From: a bacterium
GTDB lineage: Bacteria; Chlamydiota; Chlamydiia; Chlamydiales; 2-12-FULL-49-11
DNA: 12,446 nucleotides
Reading direction: 5' to 3'
Assembly: GCA_022600215.1 (NCBI GenBank)
Contig: JAHZKV010000023.1
Coordinates: forward strand, 1 to 12,446
Below, piece by piece: positions 1-6,547 of this stretch. A program made the position numbers and the translations under genes. A model generated the notes under the pieces. The model saw nothing but the letters and a program-made list of their open reading frames with translations. It searched no databases and was not told the DNA's origin. How positions within the stretch are numbered: the first letter of the stretch is position 1; every line of letters begins with the position of its first letter.

Positions 1-393
1 AGCCTGAGGCATAAAGGTCGCTCTTCCAAAGATAAGAAGGAAAAAGAACCAAGCAAGTAAGATAAAAAAATCTGGAACCATCCCATAGGCTGCTGCAGAA
101 AATAAAGCTCTATAAGAAGCTTTTCCTTTAAAGAGCCATCCTGCCCAATATAAGAAGAATGCAAATATGTACACCTTTAAATAAGCAAAAGGAATCGCCA
201 AAATTGCAGCTGCAATAATGATTACCCCATAAGAATAGTGCGCGCCAAGATTTACAGCTAATGCCGTACCCAATAAATAGACCATCCCAATAACCCAAGC
301 TAAGAAAAGGGGCATCCCCCCCATTTTCTCCTTTGGGAGATCTCTCATATACCCTCTTGGGTCAGTCATCATCGAAAAAATACTTCTCTTCAT
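1..393 (-). CDS. Yip1-like integral membrane protein, C-terminus cut by window edge
   Basis: The reading frame starts with ATG at 393-391 and stays open for 131 codons to base 1, so the C-terminus lies outside the window. The protein begins with a short charged segment (MKRSIFSMMTDPRGYMRDL), then very hydrophobic stretches at about residues 29-47, 54-83 and 103-124. The pattern fits the Yip1 domain family: a DPRGYMRDL-type start, a 'GKASYRALFSAAAYGMVPDFF' style loop between helices, then another helix. Bacterial Yip1 proteins are multi-pass inner-membrane proteins of unknown function. No strong ribosome binding site is seen upstream of the ATG (only GGCTG), and the promoter is unclear. A run of seven G falls in codons near residue 25 (316-322). 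Family assignment is moderately secure; the role is unknown. Confidence 0.6.
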   Translation of the reverse strand, partial: MKRSIFSMMTDPRGYMRDLPKEKMGGMPLFLAWVIGMVYLLGTALAVNLGAHYSYGVIIIAAAILAIPFAYLKVYIFAFFLYWAGWLFKGKASYRALFSAAAYGMVPDFFILLAWFFFLLIFGRATFMPQA

Positions 394-644
394 AGTTAAA
401 CAGCCAATTTTTTTATAAACAATCTATTTAATCGGAACATATTTATTATTTATTTATTCCACAAGTTAAATAAATATATTTTAAAGATCGAGCATCATAA
501 GTATTTGTTCCCCAGCAAATGCCCTCGAAAAACCTTTCTATCTTGCTAAAATCCCCCTCTACTAAAACTGCGATTTAAAGGTTAATAACCCTATAAAACA
601 CCTCTTTTTTTAGGTTATAACAATACTTGTATCGAGACTAAAAA

Positions 645-673
645 CATAACACACTTATTTTCAAGGTGTTATG
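645..673. repeat. Inverted repeat, possible operator or hairpin
   Basis: The arms CATAACAC (645-652) and GTGTTATG (666-673) are perfectly complementary. Three further pairs, CTT 654-656 with AAG 663-665, form inside after a bulged A, leaving a six-base loop. No T-run follows on either strand, so it does not look like an intrinsic terminator. It ends 16 bases before the presumed -35 region of the downstream promoter, a position suited to a regulator binding site. Function is inferred only. Confidence 0.4.
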
Positions 674-689
674 AATATTCAAATAATTA

Positions 690-718
690 TTTTAATCAAT
701 ATTAAATTATGTTATAAT
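690..718 (+). promoter_or_regulatory. Extended -10 promoter for the 89-residue gene
   Basis: A perfect TATAAT lies at 713-718 and is directly preceded by TGT (710-712), giving an extended -10 element. The hexamer 17 bases upstream (TTTTAA, 690-695) matches TTGACA poorly, as often seen with extended -10 promoters. Transcription would start near 725, leaving a leader of about 34 bases that includes the ribosome binding site at 747-754. Confidence 0.55.
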
Positions 719-758
719 TGTAGCTTAACTTAATAATAACCATTAAAAGGAGATAATC

Positions 759-1028
759 ATGGAAACACAAAGATACACTTTTGCCACAAACCCTCAAACC
801 CTAAATACTACCCCAGCTGTAGATAGAGTCAATAATGCTTGGATTGCTAAAGAAGAGGACCGTATACAAATTGGAGGTCATGCACATAGAATTGGAGAAT
901 CTCTTCGACATGGAGCAATTGGTAACGCTTTTAAAGAATTAGGGTTAACCTTCAAATTCATAGCTGCATTTATTTCAAATTCTTTCAAGCATCAAGCAGC
1001 GCTAGCAGCGCTAAGAAACAATTCCTAA
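759..1028 (+). CDS. Unrecognised 89-residue basic protein
   Basis: I do not recognise this protein. The start is well supported: an AAGGAGAT ribosome binding site (747-754) lies four bases before the ATG, with an extended -10 promoter upstream and a strong terminator just after the stop. The protein has no N-terminal signal peptide. The first 30 residues are polar and rich in Thr, Asn and Gln. The middle contains a His/Gly-rich stretch (GGHAHRIGESLRHGAIG, about 39-55), and the last third is amphipathic and mildly hydrophobic (LGLTFKFIAAFISNSF, about 62-77). It is transcribed alone. Small, monocistronic, lineage-specific genes in Chlamydiota are often secreted effectors or developmentally regulated proteins, but nothing in this sequence proves either. 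Being a real gene is likely; the function is unknown. Confidence 0.75.
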   Translation: METQRYTFATNPQTLNTTPAVDRVNNAWIAKEEDRIQIGGHAHRIGESLRHGAIGNAFKELGLTFKFIAAFISNSFKHQAALAALRNNS

Positions 1029-1043
1029 GAGATTTGTACCTTC

Positions 1044-1078
1044 ATAAAGGCCTCCTCTAGGAGGCCTTTATTTTATTT
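1044..1078 (+). terminator. Strong intrinsic terminator after the 89-residue gene
   Basis: A 12-bp perfect stem (ATAAAGGCCTCC / GGAGGCCTTTAT, 1044-1055 and 1060-1071) closes a TCTA tetraloop. It is followed by a T-rich tail (TTTATTT). It begins 16 bases after the stop codon at 1028. On the opposite strand it lies immediately after the stop of the DUF378 gene but lacks a T-run in that direction, so it may act only as an mRNA 3'-end hairpin there. Confidence 0.9.
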
Positions 1079-1297
1079 AGAATCCTTGAAAAGGGCGGGC
1101 TTTGCAAAAAATGATAGCGCCCAAACGCCTCCTAACCCAATGATTGCAAAAACAATGCGAGTAAGAACAGGATAGGTTCCTGCGACCTCTCCACCAAAAA
1201 TCATATTTAAAAAGTTATAGTTAAAAAAGCCAACCAAACCAGTGTTGATTGCTCCTGCAATAGCAACAATTAAAGCTAACACATTTAGAATGAACAT
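1073..1297 (-). CDS. DUF378 family small membrane protein
   Basis: The 74-residue protein starts at MFILNVLALIV and has two hydrophobic segments, about residues 2-24 and 44-66, separated by a loop with NYNFLNMIFGGEVAGTYPVLTR. This matches the DUF378 family of small two-helix membrane proteins of unknown function. The start at 1297 is chosen because AGAGGAGA (complement of 1303-1310) lies five bases upstream; an in-frame extension to 1495 would overlap the gatC start and add unrelated sequence. It is divergent from gatC, separated by 100 bases. I recall the same DUF378-gatC neighbourhood in Chlamydia trachomatis (CT001-CT002), which supports a chlamydial origin. The family call is fairly sure; its role is not known. 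Confidence 0.8.
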   Translation of the reverse strand: MFILNVLALIVAIAGAINTGLVGFFNYNFLNMIFGGEVAGTYPVLTRIVFAIIGLGGVWALSFFAKPALFKDSK

Positions 1298-1328
1298 AAT
1301 ATTCTCCTCTTGATATTTTCTAATTGTA

Positions 1329-1356
1329 ATCATGCAAAAAAATTCTGTTTTGTAAA
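1329..1356 (-). promoter_or_regulatory. Weak candidate promoter of the DUF378 gene
   Basis: On the minus strand TTTACA (complement of 1351-1356) is followed after 16 bases by CATGAT (complement of 1329-1334). A better -10 match, TACAAT (complement of 1323-1328), is nearby but has no well-spaced -35. The assignment is tentative. The element lies only a few bases from the divergent gatC promoter. Confidence 0.3.
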
Positions 1357-1361
1357 GAAAA

Positions 1362-1390
1362 TTGACGAATAAAGGTTTTTTTCTTATACT
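1362..1390 (+). promoter_or_regulatory. gatCAB promoter, predicted to give a leaderless mRNA
   Basis: TTGACG (1362-1367) and TATACT (1385-1390) are separated by exactly 17 bases, each matching the sigma70/sigma66 consensus at five of six positions. Transcription would start six to eight bases after the -10, at 1396-1398, which is the A of the gatC ATG (1398) or one or two bases before it. No ribosome binding site precedes that ATG. The TTG at 1362, which could be read as a start codon, is therefore the -35 box. Confidence 0.65.
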
Positions 1391-1397
1391 GTTTTGC

Positions 1398-1706
1398 ATG
1401 TCAAATTTTAGCAAAGAGGATCTTAATTCTCTCCAAAAACTCTCTAAAATAAGAATTTCCCCTGAAAAAGAAGGGGTTGTCTTAGAAAACATCAAAAAAA
1501 TCCTTGATTACATGGACATGCTGGACGAGGTAGACACCTCCTCCACCCCTCCCCTAACCCACGTTGTATCTGGGATGAAAGCAAGACTTGCAGAAGATAC
1601 CATCGAAGACAAACTCCCCACAGAAGAATTTTTAGCGGGTGCTCCTGATAAAGTGGGTACTTTCTTAAAAGTCCCTGCAGTAATAGAAGACAAAGGAGAA
1701 ATCTAA
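1398..1706 (+). CDS. gatC: Asp-tRNA(Asn)/Glu-tRNA(Gln) amidotransferase subunit C
   Basis: GatC is the small scaffold subunit that wraps around GatA and GatB in the tRNA-dependent amidotransferase. The 102-residue product is the usual length and shows the family pattern: an N-terminal helix with LNSLQKLSKIRISPEE-like sequence, ILDYMDMLDEVDTSSTPPLTHV around residues 35-56, and the extended C-terminal segment ending KVPAVIEDKGEI that threads along GatA. The start at 1398 (MSNFSKED) is preferred over the TTG at 1362, because the latter lies in the promoter -35 box and adds 12 atypical hydrophobic residues. The stop overlaps the gatA start by one base (TAATG). First gene of the gatCAB operon. Confidence 0.93.
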   Translation: MSNFSKEDLNSLQKLSKIRISPEKEGVVLENIKKILDYMDMLDEVDTSSTPPLTHVVSGMKARLAEDTIEDKLPTEEFLAGAPDKVGTFLKVPAVIEDKGEI

Positions 1707-3163
1707 TGTTTCATTTAAGCGCTACAGAACTTGCAAAAAAGTATAAAGACAAAGAGTTAAGCGCAAAAGAGATTATCTCTACCTTTATTCAGCGGTGCAA
1801 AAAAGAAAATTTAGGTGCTCTTCTTTCCATTTTAGAAGAAAGTGCAATGGAAAATGCTAAAAGGCTTGATGAAAGACGCGAAAACAATGAAGTCCTTGGG
1901 CCGCTTGCTGGCGTCCCTATCATAGTAAAGGATAATTTGATGATGGAGGGGGAAACAACCACCTGCGCATCAAAATTCCTTGAAAACTATAAAGCCACCT
2001 TTACCGCCTCAGTTATCAAAGACATAGAAAAAGCAGATGGAATCATCATAGCTAAAGCTAACATGGACGAATTTGCCATGGGATCTTCCACCGAGACCTC
2101 TGCATTTAAAAACTGCACCAATCCATGGAAAGAAAACTACTCCCCTGGAGGCTCCTCTGGAGGTTCTGCTGCTGCAGTTGCGGCAAGACTTGCTCCTATC
2201 TCTCTTGGATCTGATACTGGAGGGTCGGTCCGTCAACCGGGCGCCTTTTGTGGAATCTATGGTTTTAAACCTACTTATGGAAGGGTTTCTCGCTACGGAC
2301 TTATCGCTTTTGCTTCCTCCTTAGATCAAATTGGCCCTTTCACTACCACCGTAGAAGATCTTGCCCTTATCAGCTCCGTAATTAATACTCCATGTGACAA
2401 AGATTCCACCTCTATCCAAACACCCACTGAAGACTATACTGCTAGTATAAAAGGTGATATCAAAGGATTAAAAGTTGGCGTTCCAGAGGAAATGCTAAAG
2501 GGACTACACCCCGAAGTGCAAAAAAACTTTGAAGAATTCCTAGCGACGCTTGAGAAAAAAGGCGCTAAAAGAGTCTCCATCTCCCTCCCCCACAATAAAT
2601 ACTCTGTACCAATCTACTATATCTTAGCACCAGCAGAAGCCTCTACTAACCTTGCTCGATTTGATGGCATTCGCTATACAAAGCGAAGTAAAGAGGCAAA
2701 AACACTAGAGCAAGTCTATGAGCTATCCCGTACAGAAGGATTTGGCAAGGAAGTGGTAAACCGCATTCTACTTGGATCTTATGTCCTTTCTGCAGGATTC
2801 CAAGATGCCTACTATCGTAAAGCACAAAAAGTTCGCAGAAAGATTTGTGAAGATTATGAAAATGCCTTCCAAAAATGTGACGTTATCGCCTTCCCTACCA
2901 CCCCTTCTCCTTCTTTCGAGCTTGGGTCGATCACAGATCCCCTCACTATGTACATGCAAGATGTCTTTACCATTTCTGCCAACATGGCAGGAATACCAGC
3001 ACTTAGCGTCCCCTCCGGCTTTACTTCAGAAGGTCTACCAATTGGAATGCAACTACAAGCAAAACAGATGGATGATGCCCTAGTAATGAAGGTAGCAAAA
3101 GCCTTTGAAGATGAGACGGTACATGCTGCAAAACTCCCTAAACTTTGTGAGGCACTATCATGA
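1706..3163 (+). CDS. gatA: Asp-tRNA(Asn)/Glu-tRNA(Gln) amidotransferase subunit A
   Basis: GatA is the glutaminase subunit: it hydrolyses glutamine (or asparagine) and delivers ammonia to GatB through an internal channel. The 485-residue protein belongs to the amidase-signature family. The catalytic Ser-cisSer-Lys triad is visible as K75 (GVPIIVKDN), S150 (PGGSSGGSAAAVAA) and S174 (GSDTGGSVRQPGAF). The spacings of 75 and 24 residues equal those of characterised GatA proteins. The protein appears full length, with the C-terminal NMAGIPALSVPSGF segment typical of the family. A clear AAAGGAGA ribosome binding site (1692-1699) inside the end of gatC precedes the ATG, which overlaps the gatC stop by one base. 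Organisms using this enzyme usually lack GlnRS and/or AsnRS; in C. trachomatis a single GatCAB serves both tRNAs. Confidence 0.97.
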   Translation: MFHLSATELAKKYKDKELSAKEIISTFIQRCKKENLGALLSILEESAMENAKRLDERRENNEVLGPLAGVPIIVKDNLMMEGETTTCASKFLENYKATFTASVIKDIEKADGIIIAKANMDEFAMGSSTETSAFKNCTNPWKENYSPGGSSGGSAAAVAARLAPISLGSDTGGSVRQPGAFCGIYGFKPTYGRVSRYGLIAFASSLDQIGPFTTTVEDLALISSVINTPCDKDSTSIQTPTEDYTASIKGDIKGLKVGVPEEMLKGLHPEVQKNFEEFLATLEKKGAKRVSISLPHNKYSVPIYYILAPAEASTNLARFDGIRYTKRSKEAKTLEQVYELSRTEGFGKEVVNRILLGSYVLSAGFQDAYYRKAQKVRRKICEDYENAFQKCDVIAFPTTPSPSFELGSITDPLTMYMQDVFTISANMAGIPALSVPSGFTSEGLPIGMQLQAKQMDDALVMKVAKAFEDETVHAAKLPKLCEALS

Positions 3164-4605
3164 ATGATTATGGCGAATTTGAAGCAGTTATCGGTCTAGA
3201 GATCCACTGTCAGCTGAATACGAAGACGAAACTTTTTGGAAGAGAGCCTAACAATGCTTTGTGTGAACCAAATACCAACATTGGATTTGTAGATACTGGT
3301 CAACCAGGAGCCCTTCCTGTCTTAAATAAAGAGGCGGTAAAAAAAGCCATCGCTTTTGGCCTTGCTGTCGGTGCAAAAATCAACGAAACAAGCTACTTTG
3401 ACCGAAAATCTTACTTTTATCCAGATTGCCCATTCAACTATCAAATCACGCAGTTTTATCATCCCATAATTACTGGTGGGGAAATCCGATGTGAGGTAGA
3501 AGGAGAAGCAACAACCTTCACTATTGAGCATACCCATTTAGAAAACGATGCAGGAAAACTCGTTCACTTCCCTGACTTTACGGGCGTTGATTTTAACCGA
3601 TCTGGAGCACCGCTAATTGAAATCGTTTCTGATCCTTGTATGCGCACGCCAAAAGAAGCTGCTGCTTACGCAAAAGAGATCCATTCTATTTTACGCTATA
3701 TCCGCTCCTCCGAGTGTAATATGCAAGAAGGGCATATGAGGATGGATGCCAACATCTCTGTAAGACTCAAAGGTGAAACAGAGCTTCGTCCAAAAGCTGA
3801 GATCAAAAACATGAACTCCTTTACCAATATGGAAATGGCAATCGAATCAGAAATCCAAAGTCAGATAGCCTTTTACCGAAAGCACCCAGATAAGCGCATC
3901 AAAACAGGTACTTATCGTTTTGACTTGGAAAAACAAAAGACTATCTTGATGCGAGCAAAAGAGAGTGCAGATGACTATCGTTACTTCCCTGAACCAGATC
4001 TCCCACCTCTAATTCTAGAAAAAGCATTTATCAAAGAAGTAGAAGATACCTTGCCCGAGCTTCCAAGAGCAAAAAGAGAGCGCTTTGTCAAAAAAATAGG
4101 TCTTTCTGAGTATTTTGCAGACCTTTTAATTGATGACATCGCTCTTTGTGACTTTTTTGAAAAGGGAGCAGGTGCCTCTAAAAATCCAAAAGCTTATTGC
4201 AATTGGGTGGCAATAGAGTTTACTGCACGTGCTAACGAAAAAAATCTGCACGTAAAAGATCTAAATATCACTCCAGAAGCCATAGCAGAACTGGTAAATA
4301 TGATTGAGGCAGGAAGAATCACTGGGAAAATGGCAAAAGAAATTGCTGATATGATGTGCGAAGATCCATCTAAAACAGCTACTGAAATTGCCGATAGTGA
4401 CGATCGCTTTAAACCAATGGACAATAGTAAGGCTCTGGAAGAAATTGTAGACGCTATTGTAAAAGCCAACCCAGAATCTATTGAAGACTATAAAAATGGG
4501 AAGGAAAAAGCCTTCCAATATCTAGTAGGTCAAGTGATGAAGCAGACGAGGGGAACAGCCCCCCCTCCAGTAGTAAAAGAGATGATCACAAAAAAAATCA
4601 CATAA
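3160..4605 (+). CDS. gatB: Asp-tRNA(Asn)/Glu-tRNA(Gln) amidotransferase subunit B
   Basis: GatB phosphorylates the mischarged aminoacyl group with ATP and transfers ammonia to it. The 481-residue protein shows the family blocks in order: VIGLEIHCQL (10-19), YFYPDCPFNYQITQF (85-99), HLENDAGK (126-133), DFNRSGAPLIEIVSDP (144-159), CNMQEGHMRMDANISVR (186-202) and EIKNMNSF (214-221). Then comes the helical linker and a C-terminal YqeY-like tRNA-binding domain (about 330-481). Length and domain order are complete. It overlaps gatA by four bases (ATGA), a standard sign of translational coupling. A run of seven C (4559-4565) encodes the PPP near the C-terminus. No terminator hairpin is apparent in the 68 bases that follow. 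Confidence 0.97.
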   Translation: MNDYGEFEAVIGLEIHCQLNTKTKLFGREPNNALCEPNTNIGFVDTGQPGALPVLNKEAVKKAIAFGLAVGAKINETSYFDRKSYFYPDCPFNYQITQFYHPIITGGEIRCEVEGEATTFTIEHTHLENDAGKLVHFPDFTGVDFNRSGAPLIEIVSDPCMRTPKEAAAYAKEIHSILRYIRSSECNMQEGHMRMDANISVRLKGETELRPKAEIKNMNSFTNMEMAIESEIQSQIAFYRKHPDKRIKTGTYRFDLEKQKTILMRAKESADDYRYFPEPDLPPLILEKAFIKEVEDTLPELPRAKRERFVKKIGLSEYFADLLIDDIALCDFFEKGAGASKNPKAYCNWVAIEFTARANEKNLHVKDLNITPEAIAELVNMIEAGRITGKMAKEIADMMCEDPSKTATEIADSDDRFKPMDNSKALEEIVDAIVKANPESIEDYKNGKEKAFQYLVGQVMKQTRGTAPPPVVKEMITKKIT

Positions 4606-4673
4606 CTCTTTCCATATAAATTAAAGAAGCGTTATTCTGTTAACAATAGTCCTTTTAAGCCTGAGGTGCAGCC

Positions 4674-5159
4674 ATGGCGATAGCTCTTCTTCTTTTCCTG
4701 TCTCTGTCAAGCTCACTCTTTTGTGAGAAACCGCCAAGGTTATATCATAAAACCATTGCAACGGTAAAATCTTACAAAGAAAAAGAGACCCTCCCTTTAA
4801 AATCTGGTTGTATCAAAAGACTCACCAAAAATTTACTTACCCCTATTCACAAAAGAGAATTACTCATTGAAGGAAAGGATAGCAAAGACCTACTTACCAA
4901 AACTAGTTCCGGAAGGCTTATCATCTCTTTTTTACTTCCTAATAAGATGAAAGAGGAAGTTTTATCTCTTATCGCAAAGAAAAAACTGCACCTCTCCATC
5001 CCTTGTGGAAAAAAAGATTTTTTGATCACGAAACACATAGAAGTAGACAGAAAGGCAATTCCTCCCAAGGGGCTCTTCGCTATGCGCTCATCCATCGAAA
5101 CAAACTCTCTTTCCCCATCTACTATCTTATTTATTCATCTTCTAAGGGATGAAATTTAG
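4674..5159 (+). CDS. Unrecognised 161-residue protein with a signal peptide
   Basis: I do not recognise this protein. It opens with a hydrophobic segment of about 15 residues (AIALLLFLSLSSSLF) followed by C17 and a charged region, suggesting Sec export; cleavage near residues 16-19 is likely. The sequence before C17 (SSLFC) is not a good lipobox because Phe precedes Cys, so lipoprotein status is doubtful. The n-region has no positive charge, which is atypical, but an in-frame stop at 4662-4664 rules out a longer start. The mature part is rich in Lys and Leu, with two more cysteines (C46, C111) that could form a disulfide. GAGGT (4663-4667) serves as ribosome binding site. Its last 29 bases overlap the end of the convergent recombinase gene. 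Lying 68 bases after gatB, it may be read through from gatCAB. Confidence 0.65.
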   Translation: MAIALLLFLSLSSSLFCEKPPRLYHKTIATVKSYKEKETLPLKSGCIKRLTKNLLTPIHKRELLIEGKDSKDLLTKTSSGRLIISFLLPNKMKEEVLSLIAKKKLHLSIPCGKKDFLITKHIEVDRKAIPPKGLFAMRSSIETNSLSPSTILFIHLLRDEI

Positions 5160-5979
5160 AAAAATTTTCTTGAAGCTTCTTTTTTGAAATATGAGTATAT
5201 CTTTCTGTGGTAGTGATGCTGCTGTGCCCGAGAAGCTCTTGAATCACACGTAGATCAGCTCCACGTTCTAGCATATGAGTAGCGTAACTATGCCGCAAAG
5301 TATGAGGAGAGACATTTTTTTCTATACCAGCTTTCTTTGCTGCCTTTTTAATCTCAACCCACACCTCTTGCCTCGTCATTCTCTGACCTTTATAATTCAC
5401 AAAAAGAGGTTCCATTTGCTCTTTTTCACGCTTTTCCAGGTTCAGGTAAGCATCCAATCGCTCTTTTGTTCGAGATGCAACAGGGACTACCCTCTCTTTC
5501 CCTCCCTTTCCTCGCACTAAAAGGGTATCTTTTCCTATATCTACTATATTCAAGGCGCACACTTCCGAAACACGCAGCCCGCAGGCATAGATCAATTCTA
5601 GTGCGATAGAAAAATAGCCTGTTGCCTCTTCCTTTAACAAAGACTCTACTTCTTTTTCCGTTAATACAGCCGGCAACAAGGAAACAGCTTTTAAAGACTC
5701 GAAGAATACCTCTTTTTTAGACTCCCCTACAATAGATAGATAAATAAAATACATTTTCAAAGAGCAAACGCGACGCGAGATAGAACTCTCTGCATCCCCT
5801 TTTTTTCGTAAAAATGCTAAAAAATCCTCTAGTGCCTCTTGATCAAGATCTACTACTTGGCATTTCATCCATTTTTCATAAGATCGAAGATCATTTAGAT
5901 ATGCCTTTGCCGTATTTGCTGAAAGCCCCTTCTCTGCAATCAAGTACAAATAAAAAGGCTGAAAGTCTGATTGCTTCAT
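5131..5979 (-). CDS. xerD: Tyrosine recombinase, XerC/XerD type (probably XerD)
   Basis: This protein is a site-specific recombinase that cuts and rejoins DNA at dif sites to resolve chromosome dimers at division. The 282-residue product has an N-terminal SAM-like core-binding domain (about 1-85) and a C-terminal catalytic domain (about 103-270). All six catalytic residues are present: R136 (ACGLRVSE), K158 (RGKGGKER), H226 and R229 (SPHTLRH), H252 (LLGHSS) and Y261 (ERYTH). Their spacing after the hairpin Lys equals that of E. coli XerD. The C-terminal HPLE resembles the HPRA end of XerD, so XerD is preferred over XerC, but this is not certain. The start at 5979 is preferred; an ATG at 6063 would add 28 residues read from the upstream gene in another frame. 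The upstream stop and this ATG form TAATATG, suggesting coupling. Confidence 0.85.
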   Translation of the reverse strand: MKQSDFQPFYLYLIAEKGLSANTAKAYLNDLRSYEKWMKCQVVDLDQEALEDFLAFLRKKGDAESSISRRVCSLKMYFIYLSIVGESKKEVFFESLKAVSLLPAVLTEKEVESLLKEEATGYFSIALELIYACGLRVSEVCALNIVDIGKDTLLVRGKGGKERVVPVASRTKERLDAYLNLEKREKEQMEPLFVNYKGQRMTRQEVWVEIKKAAKKAGIEKNVSPHTLRHSYATHMLERGADLRVIQELLGHSSITTTERYTHISKKKLQENFSKFHPLEDE

Positions 5980-5980
5980 A

Positions 5981-6535
5981 TTAATAACTTTGAGAGTTGC
6001 CACAAGAACAAGAAGACTTGGCATTTGGGTTAGATATCTTGAAACCAGAAGCATTAAGACCATCTAAGTAGTCTATCTCACACCCTACCAGCCTAGATAA
6101 AGATCCTTTATCCACTACAATATCCACTCCATTAGAAGGAAAAATAACATCCGTATCTTTGACATCATGGGTAAAATCTAAGACATACTCATAGCCGCTG
6201 CAGCCGCCAAGCTTATCCAAAAAACGCAATTTTGAACCCTTTTTACCTTCCCCCTCGCAAATGGCCAAAAACTTCTCTGCAGCACGTTTAGTGAGTAAAA
6301 TAGTAGATCCATCTATTTGCTCTGAAATAATCCCATTTAAGCTCTCTAAAAGCCCCTCTATAGCAATATCATCCATACCATGAAGGTACATCGCTGCCTC
6401 GAGTGTTTCATGGGTAGATGCCCCACACCCTACACAAGAGAGCCCCATCTCCTGAAGTTTGTTAGCAAGCTTTTGAGCATGAGTAGGATAAGACTCGAAC
6501 ACCTCTCCCACTGTCATTTCTCTCGTAATTTTCAT
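5981..6535 (-). CDS. DUF1858 / A-type iron-sulfur carrier (HesB/IscA/ErpA) fusion
   Basis: The 184-residue protein carries two domains. Residues 1-70 match DUF1858: an N-terminal ITREMTVGEVFESYP, a CVGC pair at C34 and C37, then HETLEAAMYLHGMD. DUF1858 domains often accompany redox or hybrid-cluster proteins. Residues 76-184 are an A-type iron-sulfur carrier, with C112 in GGCSGYEY and the C176-S-C178 pair in SSCSCGN. The 63 residues between C112 and C176 equal the classic spacing of the three cluster-binding cysteines. Such carriers hold a [2Fe-2S] or [4Fe-4S] cluster and hand it to target proteins. The start has an AAGAAGG ribosome binding site (complement of 6543-6549) overlapping the ferredoxin stop. 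It lies 12 bases after fer and one base before xerD. Five potential ligand cysteines on one chain is the unusual point. Confidence 0.85.
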   Translation of the reverse strand: MKITREMTVGEVFESYPTHAQKLANKLQEMGLSCVGCGASTHETLEAAMYLHGMDDIAIEGLLESLNGIISEQIDGSTILLTKRAAEKFLAICEGEGKKGSKLRFLDKLGGCSGYEYVLDFTHDVKDTDVIFPSNGVDIVVDKGSLSRLVGCEIDYLDGLNASGFKISNPNAKSSCSCGNSQSY

Positions 6536-6547
6536 CTTTTAACCTTC

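Larger units (their letters stand above)
394..758. other. AT-rich intergenic region without a gene
   Basis: I found no credible gene on either strand; the longest ATG-initiated frames I traced are about 20 codons and lack ribosome binding sites. The region separates two divergent genes, so it should contain both promoters. It holds small palindromes (GGTTA-A-TAACC at 580-590 and GTTATAAC at 614-621), a longer inverted repeat at 645-673, and the extended -10 promoter for the plus-strand gene at 759. For the minus-strand Yip1-like gene only weak -35/-10 matches are visible. Confidence 0.7.

Noticed and set aside
316..322. Run of seven C (G on the coding strand) in the Yip1-like gene as a phase-variation tract
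   Set aside because: Seven bases is short for slippage-based switching and the frame is intact; a similar run occurs in gatB (4559-4565), where switching would be lethal.
1362..1397. TTG start for gatC adding 12 residues
   Set aside because: The TTG is the first base triplet of the predicted -35 box, the added residues are unlike GatC, and no ribosome binding site precedes it.
1298..1495. N-terminal extension of the DUF378 protein to 140 residues
   Set aside because: It would run across the gatC start in antisense and adds sequence foreign to DUF378; the internal ATG at 1297 has a strong ribosome binding site.
2009..2324. Open frames on both strands inside gatA
   Set aside because: They are shadows of the conserved amidase-signature region, with no start signals of their own.
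5980..6063. Upstream ATG for xerD adding 28 residues
   Set aside because: The extension lies in another frame of the A-type carrier C-terminus, which is fixed by its CSC motif; the start at 5979 matches the usual Xer N-terminus.
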